Shown here: piece by piece, positions 1 through 7,188 of the stretch
How the letters are laid out: each line of letters begins with the position of its first letter
How positions within the stretch are numbered: position 1 is the stretch's first letter
Assembly (NCBI GenBank): GCA_002409375.1
Contig: DHNF01000039.1
Span: forward strand, 28,265 to 37,995
Direction: 5' to 3'
DNA length: 9,731 nt
DNA from: Ruminococcaceae bacterium UBA5423
GTDB taxonomy: Bacteria; Bacillota; Clostridia; Oscillospirales; Acutalibacteraceae
Program-made: the position numbers and the translations under genes
Notes under the pieces: model-generated
Told to the model about the DNA's origin: nothing
What the model saw: the letters and a program-made list of their open reading frames with translations, nothing else
The model's database searches: none

Positions 1-117
1 ACTCCGCAAATACCGGTTGAAGATATGAATTTTGTCACGGTTTCGGTGCTCGCCATGATAGCTGTGGTGCTATCCGTTTTTGGATTTGCAGGATACAAAA
101 GGCGTGATATTGGGTAA
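1..117 (+). CDS. C-terminal end of a probable ABC-2 type transporter permease (5' part outside window)
   Basis: The frame is open from base 1 and ends at a TAA at 115-117, giving 38 residues. They contain one hydrophobic span (about residues 11-31, FVTVSVLAM through VFGFAG) followed by a short basic tail, YKRRDIG. A last transmembrane helix with a positively charged KRRDI-like tail is typical of ABC-2 exporter permeases. The complete permease at 2490-4004 ends similarly, in SFCRRDVK. Such proteins form the membrane channel of drug, lantibiotic or lipid exporters with a separate ATPase. The identification rests on one helix and a tail, so another polytopic membrane protein is possible. No strong terminator follows; only a weak hairpin lies at about 129-160. 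Confidence 0.5.
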   Translation, partial: TPQIPVEDMNFVTVSVLAMIAVVLSVFGFAGYKRRDIG

Positions 118-128
118 TTACAAAATTA

Positions 129-162
129 ATAACCCCCTAAATGGCTTTCGGTGGTTTTATAG
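129..162 (+). terminator. Weak possible terminator after the upstream permease gene
   Basis: AACCCCC and GGTGGTT can pair as a 6-bp stem with one C-T mismatch around a loop of about 12 nt, followed by TTAT. The stem is short and the T-run poor, so this is only a possible terminator. Readthrough into the next genes cannot be excluded. Confidence 0.25.
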
Positions 163-176
163 ATAGGGCTTTTCCG

Positions 177-204
177 CTGACAATGTTTAGAAACGGAATA
201 ATAA
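177..204 (+). promoter_or_regulatory. Possible promoter of the yaaL-bofA unit
   Basis: CTGACA (177-182) and TAATAA (199-204) are separated by 16 nt and lie about 40 bp upstream of the start codon at 247. Five of six bases match the -35 consensus, but the -10 match is weaker. The surroundings are AT-rich, so chance matches are likely. Confidence 0.35.
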
Positions 205-246
205 TCCAATAATAAGCATAGAATTTTATGAAAGGCGGGAATACCC

Positions 247-513
247 ATGGAGAGTGCAATTCGCAGCGCTATCCTTAAGCCGGAGCAATCCACAAATGAA
301 GTGCTGATGGCCATACGGGAGGTTTGCTCGCAGCTTGAAAACGCTAACATGAGGTTTGCATTGGAAGAGGACAGTGATTTGATAGAGGCTTGCATTTTTG
401 AAATCGAGTCCTTGCGTGCGCGATATCGGTATTTGCTTCGTCTGGCTAAAAAACAGGGAGTTAAAGCGGGTGTGTTTACTCCGCTTAAGACAGAAGGGGA
501 GAATCAAAAATGA
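247..513 (+). CDS. yaaL: DUF2508 (YaaL-like) small cytoplasmic protein
   Basis: This 88-residue soluble, helical, charged protein has the look of the DUF2508/YaaL family. The middle (about residues 24-70) reads as two amphipathic helices, with a run ending EIESLRARYRYLLRLAKKQG. No catalytic motif is visible and the family has no established function. The main support is context: in Bacillus subtilis yaaL sits directly upstream of bofA (recR-yaaL-bofA), and here the next gene is a bofA homologue overlapping by 4 nt. recR is not visible upstream; a probable transporter gene is there instead. An AAGGCGGG ribosome site (231-238) lies 8 nt before the ATG. The symbol is by homology and synteny only. 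Confidence 0.75.
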   Translation: MESAIRSAILKPEQSTNEVLMAIREVCSQLENANMRFALEEDSDLIEACIFEIESLRARYRYLLRLAKKQGVKAGVFTPLKTEGENQK

Positions 514-779
514 GCCTGTGGCTTAAAATATTGGTTTATACCGTTGGTGTAGCAATTGTTTTTGCTGTGTTAATTGGACTTAAACGCACAAAACGACCGG
601 TAAAATCCTTTTTCGGTTCGGGTGTGCAGGGTGTTTGCGCGCTTGCTGCGGTTAATGTGGCGGGTGCTTTTACCGGAGTTTCACTGGGGCTCAACCTGTT
701 TACGGGACTTTGTTGCGCCGTACTCGGCATACCCGGTGTGATATCTCTGCTTATATTAAAATTAATAATAAATATATAA
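510..779 (+). CDS. bofA: BofA-family protein (pro-sigmaK processing inhibitor type)
   Basis: The product is an 89-residue integral membrane protein with hydrophobic segments at about residues 4-24 and 40-88. The conserved BofA-type C-terminus is present: a glycine-rich span with VNVAGAF, then GIPGVISLLILKL. In B. subtilis, BofA sits in the outer forespore membrane with SpoIVFA and holds the intramembrane protease SpoIVFB inactive, delaying pro-sigmaK cleavage. In Clostridia the homologue is often kept although the sigmaK checkpoint varies, so the exact role here is inferred. The start overlaps the yaaL stop (ATGA, 510-513), indicating translational coupling. An AGGGGAG ribosome site (495-501) precedes the ATG. 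The length matches the family, and a strong terminator follows at 804-842. Confidence 0.85.
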   Translation: MSLWLKILVYTVGVAIVFAVLIGLKRTKRPVKSFFGSGVQGVCALAAVNVAGAFTGVSLGLNLFTGLCCAVLGIPGVISLLILKLIINI

Positions 780-803
780 TGCTAATACTAATAATTCAAA
801 GAC

Positions 804-842
804 AAAAGCGGTGTGCGCGAAATGTTGCGAACACCGCTTTTT
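804..842 (+). terminator. Rho-independent terminator of yaaL-bofA
   Basis: AAAAGCGGTGT (804-814) pairs with ACACCGCTTTT (831-841). The stem continues inward by three more pairs after one G-A mismatch, leaving a loop of about 8 nt, and the 3' side runs into five T. It sits 25 bp after the bofA stop. Confidence 0.88.
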
Positions 843-881
843 ATGGATTTCTTAATTTTTGATTAAAGACCAACGTTTATG

Positions 882-910
882 TTACATTATTTTCTAATAT
901 ATGGTATACT
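882..910 (+). promoter_or_regulatory. Sigma-A type promoter of the ABC transporter operon
   Basis: TTACAT (882-887) and TATACT (905-910) are separated by exactly 17 nt in an AT-rich stretch just after the bofA terminator. Transcription would start near 917, leaving a leader of about 37 nt that carries the AAGGAG site for the gene at 954. No other plausible promoter was seen before the next three genes. Confidence 0.65.
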
Positions 911-939
911 CAATAATATTATTTTTTTATACTTTGGTT

Positions 940-945
940 AAGGAG
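940..945 (+). promoter_or_regulatory. Ribosome binding site that fixes the start at 954
   Basis: AAGGAG lies 8 nt before the ATG at 954 but only 2 nt before an in-frame GTG at 948. The spacing makes the ATG the real start, two codons shorter than the longest reading frame. Confidence 0.8.
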
Positions 946-953
946 ATGTGGCG

Positions 954-1583
954 ATGAATAAAAAGCCATTCTGGCGCCGGGTAAACCGCGGCTTTGTGGT
1001 GTCTATGGCGTTGCTTGCTGTTGTGCTGGTATATGTTTTAATAAACCAGCTTATGTTGATACCTGAACGCAAAGAAATTGAAAAGCTTACCAACCAATTT
1101 CGCCAGTTGATGGAAAGCACCTCTGTGCTTAATGATGAACAGCTTTCCTCTTTTCAAAATGAGGAGGTAATGCAGGCCGAAACAGACCGTTTGAAAAAGG
1201 AAGTTTCTGCACTGTTTGATAAAGATTCGGGATATGTTGGCAATGCGGTTGCTTATCTTACAGATAACATTCGCAGGCAGGCAGACAATATAGAGCGCAT
1301 TACAAAACTCGAGAATCGGGAGCTGGTGGATCGCACCTCTTTGATTGACCAGGATGTCGCCACCTCGACGGTGCGTTATTCATATTTTGTAAATGGGCAA
1401 TATTCTGACCCTGTTAGCGGGGAGAACAAGAAGATTAGCGATGAGAAAAGGCAGCTTTATTTATCTTTGACCTTTAAAAAAACAAATGGCAGTTGGAAAA
1501 TTTTCAGGATAAGCTCGGCTTGGTGGGAAACGCTTAGCGGACATGGACACGGTAATGGTATGATTATTAAGGAGGTGAGATAA
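954..1583 (+). CDS. Single-pass membrane-anchored protein with a possible NTF2-like extracytoplasmic domain, first gene of an ABC operon
   Basis: I do not recognise a named family for this 209-residue protein. A short basic N-terminus (NKKPFWRRVNR) is followed by one transmembrane helix at about residues 13-33, so the rest should face outward. Residues 37-130 are charged and helical with heptad-like stretches, probably a coiled-coil or helical stalk. The C-terminal part (about 140-200) ends in strands reading LYLSLTFKKTNGSWKIFRIS, a pattern seen in NTF2-like domains. Its stop overlaps the ATPase start (TAATG, 1581-1585), so it is translationally coupled to the ABC genes. It may be an accessory, sensor or substrate-handling subunit of that transporter. 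A free-standing secreted NTF2-like protein is the alternative. Confidence 0.8.
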   Translation: MNKKPFWRRVNRGFVVSMALLAVVLVYVLINQLMLIPERKEIEKLTNQFRQLMESTSVLNDEQLSSFQNEEVMQAETDRLKKEVSALFDKDSGYVGNAVAYLTDNIRRQADNIERITKLENRELVDRTSLIDQDVATSTVRYSYFVNGQYSDPVSGENKKISDEKRQLYLSLTFKKTNGSWKIFRISSAWWETLSGHGHGNGMIIKEVR

Positions 1584-2503
1584 TGGGCGATGTTTTAGTA
1601 TTAGAAAATGTATATAAGTCATTTGGCCGCCGGCCTATTATCTCCGATGTTTCTTTAAGCGTTAAAGAGGGGGAAGTTTTTGGGTTTTTAGGTCCAAACG
1701 GTGCCGGTAAAACCACAACAATAAAGCTGGTACTCGGGCTTCTGTCTGCTGACCGCGGACATATTTCGGTGCTCGGGCATGACATTGAAAAAGATTTTGA
1801 AAAAGCCATGCGTAACATTAGCGGAATTGTAGAAAATCCCGATATGTATGGGCATTTGTCGGGCTATGACAATTTGCTTATTCATGCCCGCGCATGCGGT
1901 GCGAGAAAAGAGCGTATTGACGAGGTTGTGCAGATGGTCGGTATGCAGATGCGAATTCGCGATAAATTCAAAAGCTATTCGCTGGGTATGAAACAACGGT
2001 TGGGTGTGGCCCAGGCACTGCTTCACAACCCCAAAATTATGATTCTGGACGAGCCGACAAACGGCCTTGATCCGGCAGGGATTAAGGAAGTGCGTGATTT
2101 ATTAAGGTTTCTTGCTGAAACGCACGGCATGTCGGTGTTTGTATCCAGCCATATATTGCAGGAAATGCAGCAGATGTGTGACACCGTATGCATTATAAAT
2201 AATGGTATAATTGTTAAGCAAGGCAGTGTGGACGAGCTGACCAAAGGCGGCAGCGCCGGCATTTACAGATACAAACTAAAGCCGATGGAAAAAGCCGTTG
2301 ACCTAATAAAGGAAAATGCCGATGTACGCATTGTAAACATTGGTCTTGATTATATTGATATGAGAATTAATGAAGATGAGATAGAAATGTTTAACCGAAA
2401 GCTCTTTGAAAATAACATTGTAATAACCGGACTTGGCACAATTGAAACCTCGCTTGAACAAAGCTATATGGAGATTACGGGAGGAGGTAATGTCATTGGT
2501 TAA
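1583..2503 (+). CDS. ABC transporter ATP-binding protein (ABC-2 exporter, BcrA-like)
   Basis: This 306-residue cytoplasmic ATPase has a full set of ABC motifs. Walker A GPNGAGKTT is at residues 37-45. The signature is a degenerate YSLGMKQR at 132-139, and Walker B plus D-loop (IMILDEPTNGLDP) is at 152-164. The switch histidine is in SSH at 188-190. At the usual Q-loop place the sequence reads IVENPDMY, with Glu rather than Gln. The SLGMKQR signature and E-type Q-loop are common in bacitracin/lantibiotic-type (BcrA, NatA-like) ATPases. The C-terminal 80 residues are the usual extension. It should drive the permease encoded next, overlapping by 14 nt. An AAGGAGGTGA ribosome site (1569-1578) lies inside the end of the preceding gene. 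The substrate cannot be read from the sequence. Confidence 0.95.
   Translation: MGDVLVLENVYKSFGRRPIISDVSLSVKEGEVFGFLGPNGAGKTTTIKLVLGLLSADRGHISVLGHDIEKDFEKAMRNISGIVENPDMYGHLSGYDNLLIHARACGARKERIDEVVQMVGMQMRIRDKFKSYSLGMKQRLGVAQALLHNPKIMILDEPTNGLDPAGIKEVRDLLRFLAETHGMSVFVSSHILQEMQQMCDTVCIINNGIIVKQGSVDELTKGGSAGIYRYKLKPMEKAVDLIKENADVRIVNIGLDYIDMRINEDEIEMFNRKLFENNIVITGLGTIETSLEQSYMEITGGGNVIG
2479..2487 (+). promoter_or_regulatory. Extended purine-rich ribosome site before the permease gene
   Basis: GGGAGGAGG lies within the 3' end of the ATPase gene. Measured from its first GGAGG the spacing suits the ATG at 2490. Measured from its second AGGAGG the spacing (8 nt) would suit a TTG at 2496. I prefer the ATG, but the start is ambiguous by two codons. 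Confidence 0.55.
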
Positions 2504-4004
2504 ACACGGAGCACTGTTAAAAAATGAACGGCTTAAGCTGTATAAAAAGCCTTCGACTTGGGTGCTGATGGGTGTTATAGTGTTGATGACACTTTTAAAC
2601 CTCCTTTTCACCCGCATATTTATTAGAAGTTATGAAAGTTTTAGTCCCACATGGCAGGATCAATATAGTTCACAAATGGAGAATATGGCAAGGGAGCTCA
2701 AATCAAATCCCGACGACACATACTCAAAACAGTCGCTTGAAACTCTAAAATATTTGCTTGAAAACGAAATAGAGCCAACCGACTGGCGTACCGATGTCGC
2801 TATTGAGTATTACAACATTAAATATGGAATAATCGAATCTAAAATTCCAAGCGAACCTAATCAACAAACACAAAATCCCACGGACATCGAAGAATTAGAC
2901 GAGAAAACTAAAAACCGGCTTGAAAAACTTGATAACCTGCTTAAAAACAGTGATTGGAAAGCGTTTATCAATCTAAAAATTGATGATTTAAAAAGTGGTT
3001 ACTCACAATCAGCCAATGAGCAGGAAAAGCAAGTCGATATCGAAATGTACGAGCTTTATCTTGAACGTAATATTGTCCCGGTGGCACAAAATGCAAACTA
3101 TTATTATCATGGCGGCGGCATTGATTTTGATAATATAACATGGAAAAACCGCCAAGTGCAGTCTATGCGGGAGAATAAACTCAATTTGGTGCGCGGCGAG
3201 ACTACCTCGGGTGTACTGCTCACTCATGCACAACGAAAAAATATTGAAAATGAAATTGCAGCATCGCTAAAACGCCTGAGTACTAATACTCCGCCCATCA
3301 CATACGATTCCTTTTTAGGTATGCTTGAAGGCACGTCGACCTCACTTAGCTTATTGTCGATTTTGCTGATTGTTTATGCGGGTAATATTTTTGCTACTGA
3401 ATATGGCAGCGGCACCATAAAGCTTTTGCTGATTACTCCTCACAGGCGGAAAAGAATTTTTTGGTCAAAGGTGCTCTTGATGCTTGAGCTTACAGCGATT
3501 GCGCTTGCTTTAATTTTTGCTTTGGCATTCTTGATAAGCGGGGCGTTCACAGGCTTTAAGGGCATAGCTTCTATGCAGGTTTTGTCGCTGTTTGGCCGCA
3601 TAGTTCATATGCCGTATTTAATGTATATAGTAATTCGATTTTTACTGATGCTGTTGCCCGTAATCGCTTACGGCGCTTTGGCTATGATGATGTCGGTTGT
3701 GACACGCAAAAGTGCAGTTGCTATTGCCGTTACGATGCTTATTATGTTTGGCAGCAATATCTTGATGACGATACTAATTGCCTTAAGCGGGCGTATGGTT
3801 GTACCGGGCATTAAATTTTTATTGTTTGCAAACACTCAGATTGAAAACTACCTGCCATCTGCACAGTCAGTTTTCAATATTAACATGCCAAATACGGTTG
3901 ACGCCACAATGACATTGGGGTTCTCGATTGCTATGTTAGCTGTATATACTGCATGCTTCCTTTGGATTGCACGCGACAGCTTTTGCAGGCGTGACGTAAA
4001 ATAA
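2490..4004 (+). CDS. ABC-2 type transporter permease with a large extracytoplasmic domain
   Basis: The product is about 504 residues. A cytoplasmic N-terminus (KNERLKLYKKPSTW) leads to one transmembrane helix at about 24-44. Roughly 240 mostly polar, Asn/Glu/Lys-rich residues follow and are predicted to be outside. A block of about five hydrophobic helices fills the C-terminal 210 residues. After the second helix comes ATEYGSGTIKLLLITPHRRKR, the loop usual in ABC-2 permeases (E, GT, LL, P, R). The C-terminus SFCRRDVK is typical. The insert between helix 1 and helix 2 is long, as in lantibiotic-immunity and YhaP-like permeases. The gene overlaps the ATPase gene by 14 nt, so the two should form one exporter. 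A longer in-frame start at 2433 lies inside the ATPase gene and lacks a ribosome site. Confidence 0.9.
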   Translation: MSLVKHGALLKNERLKLYKKPSTWVLMGVIVLMTLLNLLFTRIFIRSYESFSPTWQDQYSSQMENMARELKSNPDDTYSKQSLETLKYLLENEIEPTDWRTDVAIEYYNIKYGIIESKIPSEPNQQTQNPTDIEELDEKTKNRLEKLDNLLKNSDWKAFINLKIDDLKSGYSQSANEQEKQVDIEMYELYLERNIVPVAQNANYYYHGGGIDFDNITWKNRQVQSMRENKLNLVRGETTSGVLLTHAQRKNIENEIAASLKRLSTNTPPITYDSFLGMLEGTSTSLSLLSILLIVYAGNIFATEYGSGTIKLLLITPHRRKRIFWSKVLLMLELTAIALALIFALAFLISGAFTGFKGIASMQVLSLFGRIVHMPYLMYIVIRFLLMLLPVIAYGALAMMMSVVTRKSAVAIAVTMLIMFGSNILMTILIALSGRMVVPGIKFLLFANTQIENYLPSAQSVFNINMPNTVDATMTLGFSIAMLAVYTACFLWIARDSFCRRDVK

Positions 4005-4029
4005 TGACCTATTTTGAGGTAAAATCTTT

Positions 4030-4713
4030 ATGATTGAATATAAGCTTGTGCGGTCATCACGCAAAACATTGGCAATTCATATATTAGCCGATGCCAGCGT
4101 AGAAGTGCGTGCACCTTATCAATGTCCGATTAGCGATATTGAAGACTTTATTAACAAAAAACTAAGCTGGATTGAAAAAAAGAAAGCCGAGAGAAACGCA
4201 CCACCTGTTAAAGGCCGAGAATTTTGTATCCAAGATACACTTTTGTACCGGGGTGATGAATATCCGGTAAACCAAATAGACAGCGAGGTTGTTGGCTTTA
4301 ACTATAAGGCGTTTTATGTTCCCAAAAAGCTTGCAAACGGCAGCATGGGGTATGACACAAGCCACGATATTATTGTAGATTTATATAAAAAGCTGGTGCT
4401 GCCGTTTGTTTGGGACACTGTAAAGCATTATAGCGATTTGATGAAAATTCAACCGGCATCGGTTAAAATAAGCAAGGCGGAAAAACAATGGGGATCGTGT
4501 TCGTCAGATGGCAACTTGAATTTTTCATGGATGCTTGCAACCGTTAATCAGCAAGTGCTTGACTATGTGGTGGTGCATGAGCTGTGCCATATTATTGAAC
4601 ACAGTCATTCGGCTCGGTTTTGGAAGATGGTGGAGGGGATTTTGCCCGATTATTCTGAAAGAAAGCAGCTTTTGAAAGCTGCCGAAATGCGACTGCTACG
4701 GTTCTCCATTTAA
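4030..4713 (+). CDS. YgjP-type (DUF45, SprT/WLM-like) zinc metallopeptidase family protein
   Basis: This 227-residue soluble protein carries the YgjP/DUF45 hallmarks. WGSCSS at residues 154-159 is followed by zinc motif HELCH at 183-187, with a third ligand His193 and then FW at 197-198. The N-terminal half (about 1-90) is the family's beta-rich part, beginning with YKLVRSSRKTLAIHI, where this family usually has an R-S-x-R-K/R-T pattern. The family resembles wall- and DNA-repair-linked metalloproteases by fold, but its substrate is unsettled. The gene starts 25 nt after the permease stop behind a TTGAGGT ribosome site (4014-4020), so it is probably cotranscribed with the ABC genes. A functional link to them is not shown. 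All expected motif residues are present and the length is normal. Confidence 0.88.
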   Translation: MIEYKLVRSSRKTLAIHILADASVEVRAPYQCPISDIEDFINKKLSWIEKKKAERNAPPVKGREFCIQDTLLYRGDEYPVNQIDSEVVGFNYKAFYVPKKLANGSMGYDTSHDIIVDLYKKLVLPFVWDTVKHYSDLMKIQPASVKISKAEKQWGSCSSDGNLNFSWMLATVNQQVLDYVVVHELCHIIEHSHSARFWKMVEGILPDYSERKQLLKAAEMRLLRFSI

Positions 4714-4750
4714 TAGTTTGTGAAACAATCCAAAATTATCTTGGAAAATT

Positions 4751-4775
4751 GTGCGATGGGGGCATCGCGCCCTAC
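4751..4775. repeat. REP-like intergenic element, copy 1 (minus orientation)
   Basis: Read on the minus strand, the element begins GTAGGGCGCGATGCCC. It contains a perfect 6-bp inverted repeat GCGATG/CATCGC (4753-4758 and 4763-4768) around GGGG. A related core, GTAGGGAGCGATGTCC, occurs on the plus strand at 8281-8296, the only other intergenic stretch of similar size. Fourteen of 16 positions agree. Short GTAGGG-led palindromic repeats are common between genes in related Clostridia; that assignment is from memory of such genomes. Confidence 0.45.
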
Positions 4776-4797
4776 TTTTAATCAGATATTAGTATAA

Positions 4798-4834
4798 AGG
4801 GATTACCCGCTTGCAACGGGTAATCCCTCTTTTT
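4798..4834 (+). terminator. Terminator of the ABC-ygjP operon, overlapping the end of the convergent gene
   Basis: A perfect 12-bp stem (AGGGATTACCCG, 4798-4809, with CGGGTAATCCCT, 4817-4828) encloses a 7-nt loop and is followed by C and five T on the + strand. On the minus strand the same hairpin is followed only by TTTATA, so termination there would be weaker. The hairpin includes the stop codon and final codons of the DUF3810 gene. Confidence 0.88.
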
Positions 4835-5954
4835 CATAATATGCCAAAAGCAATTCAACAATTCGGTTATAGCTTAATACACCGTCTTCAACGCCATGTG
4901 ACTGTATAAAGCTGTTGTTTATTTTTTCCGACGTTTTTTGTACCTTGCCTTCAAACTGTTTCCAATATTGATTTCGCTGGTTAATATCTCGGAGAACTCC
5001 TTTAGAGCAATAATCACGCGCAGTTTCCCACAATTCTTCATCATATGAATAAAGCGCGTTGCTGCAATATATATATGCCATAAGGGTGCCCGAATACCGA
5101 TAATCAGCCGACGGATGATGAAAGCATGTCAGACAGGCAAAAAAATTGCACTCGTCTTCGCGTGCAAAGCCGCGGGTATGTGCAAGCTCGTGGGCGGCTG
5201 TCGCAGGTATGGCACTGTCCGGCTGGTCAATATTTATGTTTGCTTCGGCAAACACAGGCATATACATACCGCTGATGCCGGTATATGACCACCAGTGCGA
5301 AAGACGCACAGGCTTTGCGCGTGCTACAGCGCCTTTTAAAAACTTATATCTGTAGTCGATTGCTTTATAACCGTCTCCGGCTATTTTAAGTGTTTTATTA
5401 AGGCTTTGCGATAATATTGTGCAGCCATCTGCGTTTTCAGACAGATTCTCCCGTTCAAGCGTCGCTTTTTTCGCCAAGTCAATACACAACTGTTGCAGCA
5501 GCTCAGGCGATTTTTGTGATGTATCAAGTTCTAAAAGCGTTGATGCAGGCAGCCTGAAAAAATTAATCCCGTGCATTAGCATATACATTAATAGCAAAAA
5601 GGATAGCGACCACCCGATTGCCTTTAAGTGTTTTATTACAATGCTTTTTCTGTTTTGGCTGCGGACAAGTTTTCTTGTAAAAACCGCAACATATGCCACA
5701 AAAGCCGGCAGCGCTAAGACAACCGCAATTTCGGTCAGCGAAACACCCAAACGAGATGTAACAAAACCTAATGGTATGCCAATTAAGCGAAAAATCCCGC
5801 GTGAAAAAACTTTTTCGGAAAATTCGGGAAACTGTGGCAACACCTTATATAAAATCAAAGCCACAGCCGCGGGTGCAAGAAATAACATTGCGTGCGGCAA
5901 CCGCTTTAATACCGTTTTAAGTTTTTTATACCTATAATGATTTGCAGCCGTCAT
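4803..5954 (-). CDS. DUF3810 membrane protein with an HExxH metallopeptidase-like motif
   Basis: This 383-residue protein has three hydrophobic helices near the N-terminus (about 20-40, 72-94 and 112-133) and a large domain after them. The domain carries AAHELAHTRGFAREDECNF (residues 253-271): HExxH at 255-259, followed by EDE at 266-268. This arrangement matches DUF3810, a family of putative membrane zinc peptidases with no proven substrate. His255, Glu256 and His259 are intact; the acidic ED/EDE pair could supply a third ligand. With three helices and a basic N-terminus the catalytic part is probably outside, an inference. The ATG lies inside the 3' end of tmcAL (23-nt overlap) behind an AAAGGT site, so it is the last gene of the metA operon. 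Confidence 0.85.
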   Translation of the reverse strand: MTAANHYRYKKLKTVLKRLPHAMLFLAPAAVALILYKVLPQFPEFSEKVFSRGIFRLIGIPLGFVTSRLGVSLTEIAVVLALPAFVAYVAVFTRKLVRSQNRKSIVIKHLKAIGWSLSFLLLMYMLMHGINFFRLPASTLLELDTSQKSPELLQQLCIDLAKKATLERENLSENADGCTILSQSLNKTLKIAGDGYKAIDYRYKFLKGAVARAKPVRLSHWWSYTGISGMYMPVFAEANINIDQPDSAIPATAAHELAHTRGFAREDECNFFACLTCFHHPSADYRYSGTLMAYIYCSNALYSYDEELWETARDYCSKGVLRDINQRNQYWKQFEGKVQKTSEKINNSFIQSHGVEDGVLSYNRIVELLLAYYEKEGLPVASG

Positions 5955-7167
5955 AATTATTTACCTTTACAATTTTATTGGTATATTCGGTTGAACAGGG
6001 CAACGGTGTCGGAAGTGCAAGACCGTACAAATCACTGGCGCGGCATTCGAGTGAGAATATTTGTTTTGCGTATTCGCCAAGCGTTTCAAAACGCGATACT
6101 CTGGATACAAGCGGCAGGCGTGCACTTTTTTTTGCGGCACGCAAAATTTCGGTTCCGCGCTCGTTAACTCCCAAAACACGGATGTATGGGGGTTGCTGCT
6201 TTTCAAAACCTGCATCAAGCCCTAAAAACCCCGAAAATATTATGCGACGAATTCGGGTCAAGGTGTATCGACGCGTTTTAACGCGCTCTGTCAGTTCGTC
6301 AAGGCTGCCCGATTCGCGTATTGCGTCATAAAGTCTGTTTTCAAGCCCCTCTGAAATACCGGGAAGGTGTGAAAGCTGCTCGATCGTCATAGTCCTAAGT
6401 ACAGCTAAAATTGCCCGCTCAATACGCCTATTGTCTGCGGGACATTGTCCGGCCAGCATTGCCTTGTTAAGTATGTTTCTTGCGTCCGGGGGCATATAGG
6501 GCGCAGCATTTTCAAGGCGTCCCCCGTTCACAAGCTTTCGGATCGTGCTGGCAGATGCCATATCGCCAATTGGCAAATCCTCGTCATGTCCAGCGCCAAA
6601 GCGGCGTACGGTAAATGGAGTAATTGGCGAATTAAGCCTGCGTAAAGCCTTTATATATTCGATGCCAAGCGTATTGTTGGCCGTTTCAAAAAGTGATGCG
6701 ATTTTGTTGCCGGATATTTCTGTTACTGCACGCTGGCGCGCCTGTGGAAATGATATGCCCATATCAAGAAATAAATGCAAAAGGCGGGAAAACTTTTGCG
6801 ATTCAAGGGTGCTTACCGCCTTATCTAACAAACCGATTTCACCGCATTCGCTTCCAAAGCTTAATATGTCAACGCAACCTAATGCATCGAGAATAGAAAC
6901 AGCACCAAATGCAAACGCTTCGGCTGATGCCATTGCCCAAGGCATCGGCAGTTCAAGCACAAGGTCGGCTCCACCGTAAAGTGCTGCACGCACACGATAG
7001 TTTTTTGGCATCATTGCGGGACCGCCGCGCTGCACAAAATTGCCGCTCATTACCGCGACAATATGTGTCGCGCGGCAGCTCGACTTGGCACATCGCATCT
7101 TTTCGATATGATAGGCGTGGCCGTTGTGAAAGGGGTTGTATTCCGCCACGATCCCGGCAATTTTCAT
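5932..7167 (-). CDS. tmcAL: tRNA(Met) cytidine acetate ligase TmcAL
   Basis: This 411-residue protein begins AGIVAEYNPFHNGHAYHIEK, carrying the nucleotidyltransferase HxGH motif (H14-N-G-H17). It also has VMSGNFVQRGGPAM (38-51), ADLVLELP (66-73) and SFGSECG (102-108). These are the landmarks of TmcAL (B. subtilis YlbM, formerly DUF795), about 415 residues. TmcAL uses ATP and acetate to activate acetate as acetyl-AMP and make N4-acetylcytidine at the wobble C34 of elongator tRNA-Met, keeping AUG/AUA decoding apart. It acts in the cytoplasm and does not use acetyl-CoA. An AAGGAG ribosome site lies 6 nt before the ATG. The gene starts 21 nt after metA and overlaps the DUF3810 gene by 23 nt, so all three are probably on one mRNA. 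No truncation is seen. Confidence 0.95.
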   Translation of the reverse strand: MKIAGIVAEYNPFHNGHAYHIEKMRCAKSSCRATHIVAVMSGNFVQRGGPAMMPKNYRVRAALYGGADLVLELPMPWAMASAEAFAFGAVSILDALGCVDILSFGSECGEIGLLDKAVSTLESQKFSRLLHLFLDMGISFPQARQRAVTEISGNKIASLFETANNTLGIEYIKALRRLNSPITPFTVRRFGAGHDEDLPIGDMASASTIRKLVNGGRLENAAPYMPPDARNILNKAMLAGQCPADNRRIERAILAVLRTMTIEQLSHLPGISEGLENRLYDAIRESGSLDELTERVKTRRYTLTRIRRIIFSGFLGLDAGFEKQQPPYIRVLGVNERGTEILRAAKKSARLPLVSRVSRFETLGEYAKQIFSLECRASDLYGLALPTPLPCSTEYTNKIVKVNNYDGCKSL

Positions 7168-7188
7168 GGCAAACTCCTTTATTTTACG

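Noticed and set aside
2433..2489. 19-codon N-terminal extension of the permease
   Set aside because: It lies inside the ATPase coding region without a ribosome site; the purine-rich site at 2479-2487 supports the start at 2490.
4753..4768. GCGATG/CATCGC hairpin as terminator of ygjP
   Set aside because: No T-run follows directly, and the much stronger hairpin at 4798-4834 is downstream.
5419..5937. 172-codon + strand open frame opposite the DUF3810 gene
   Set aside because: It is a shadow of the minus-strand gene, with Ser/Cys-rich composition and no family resemblance.
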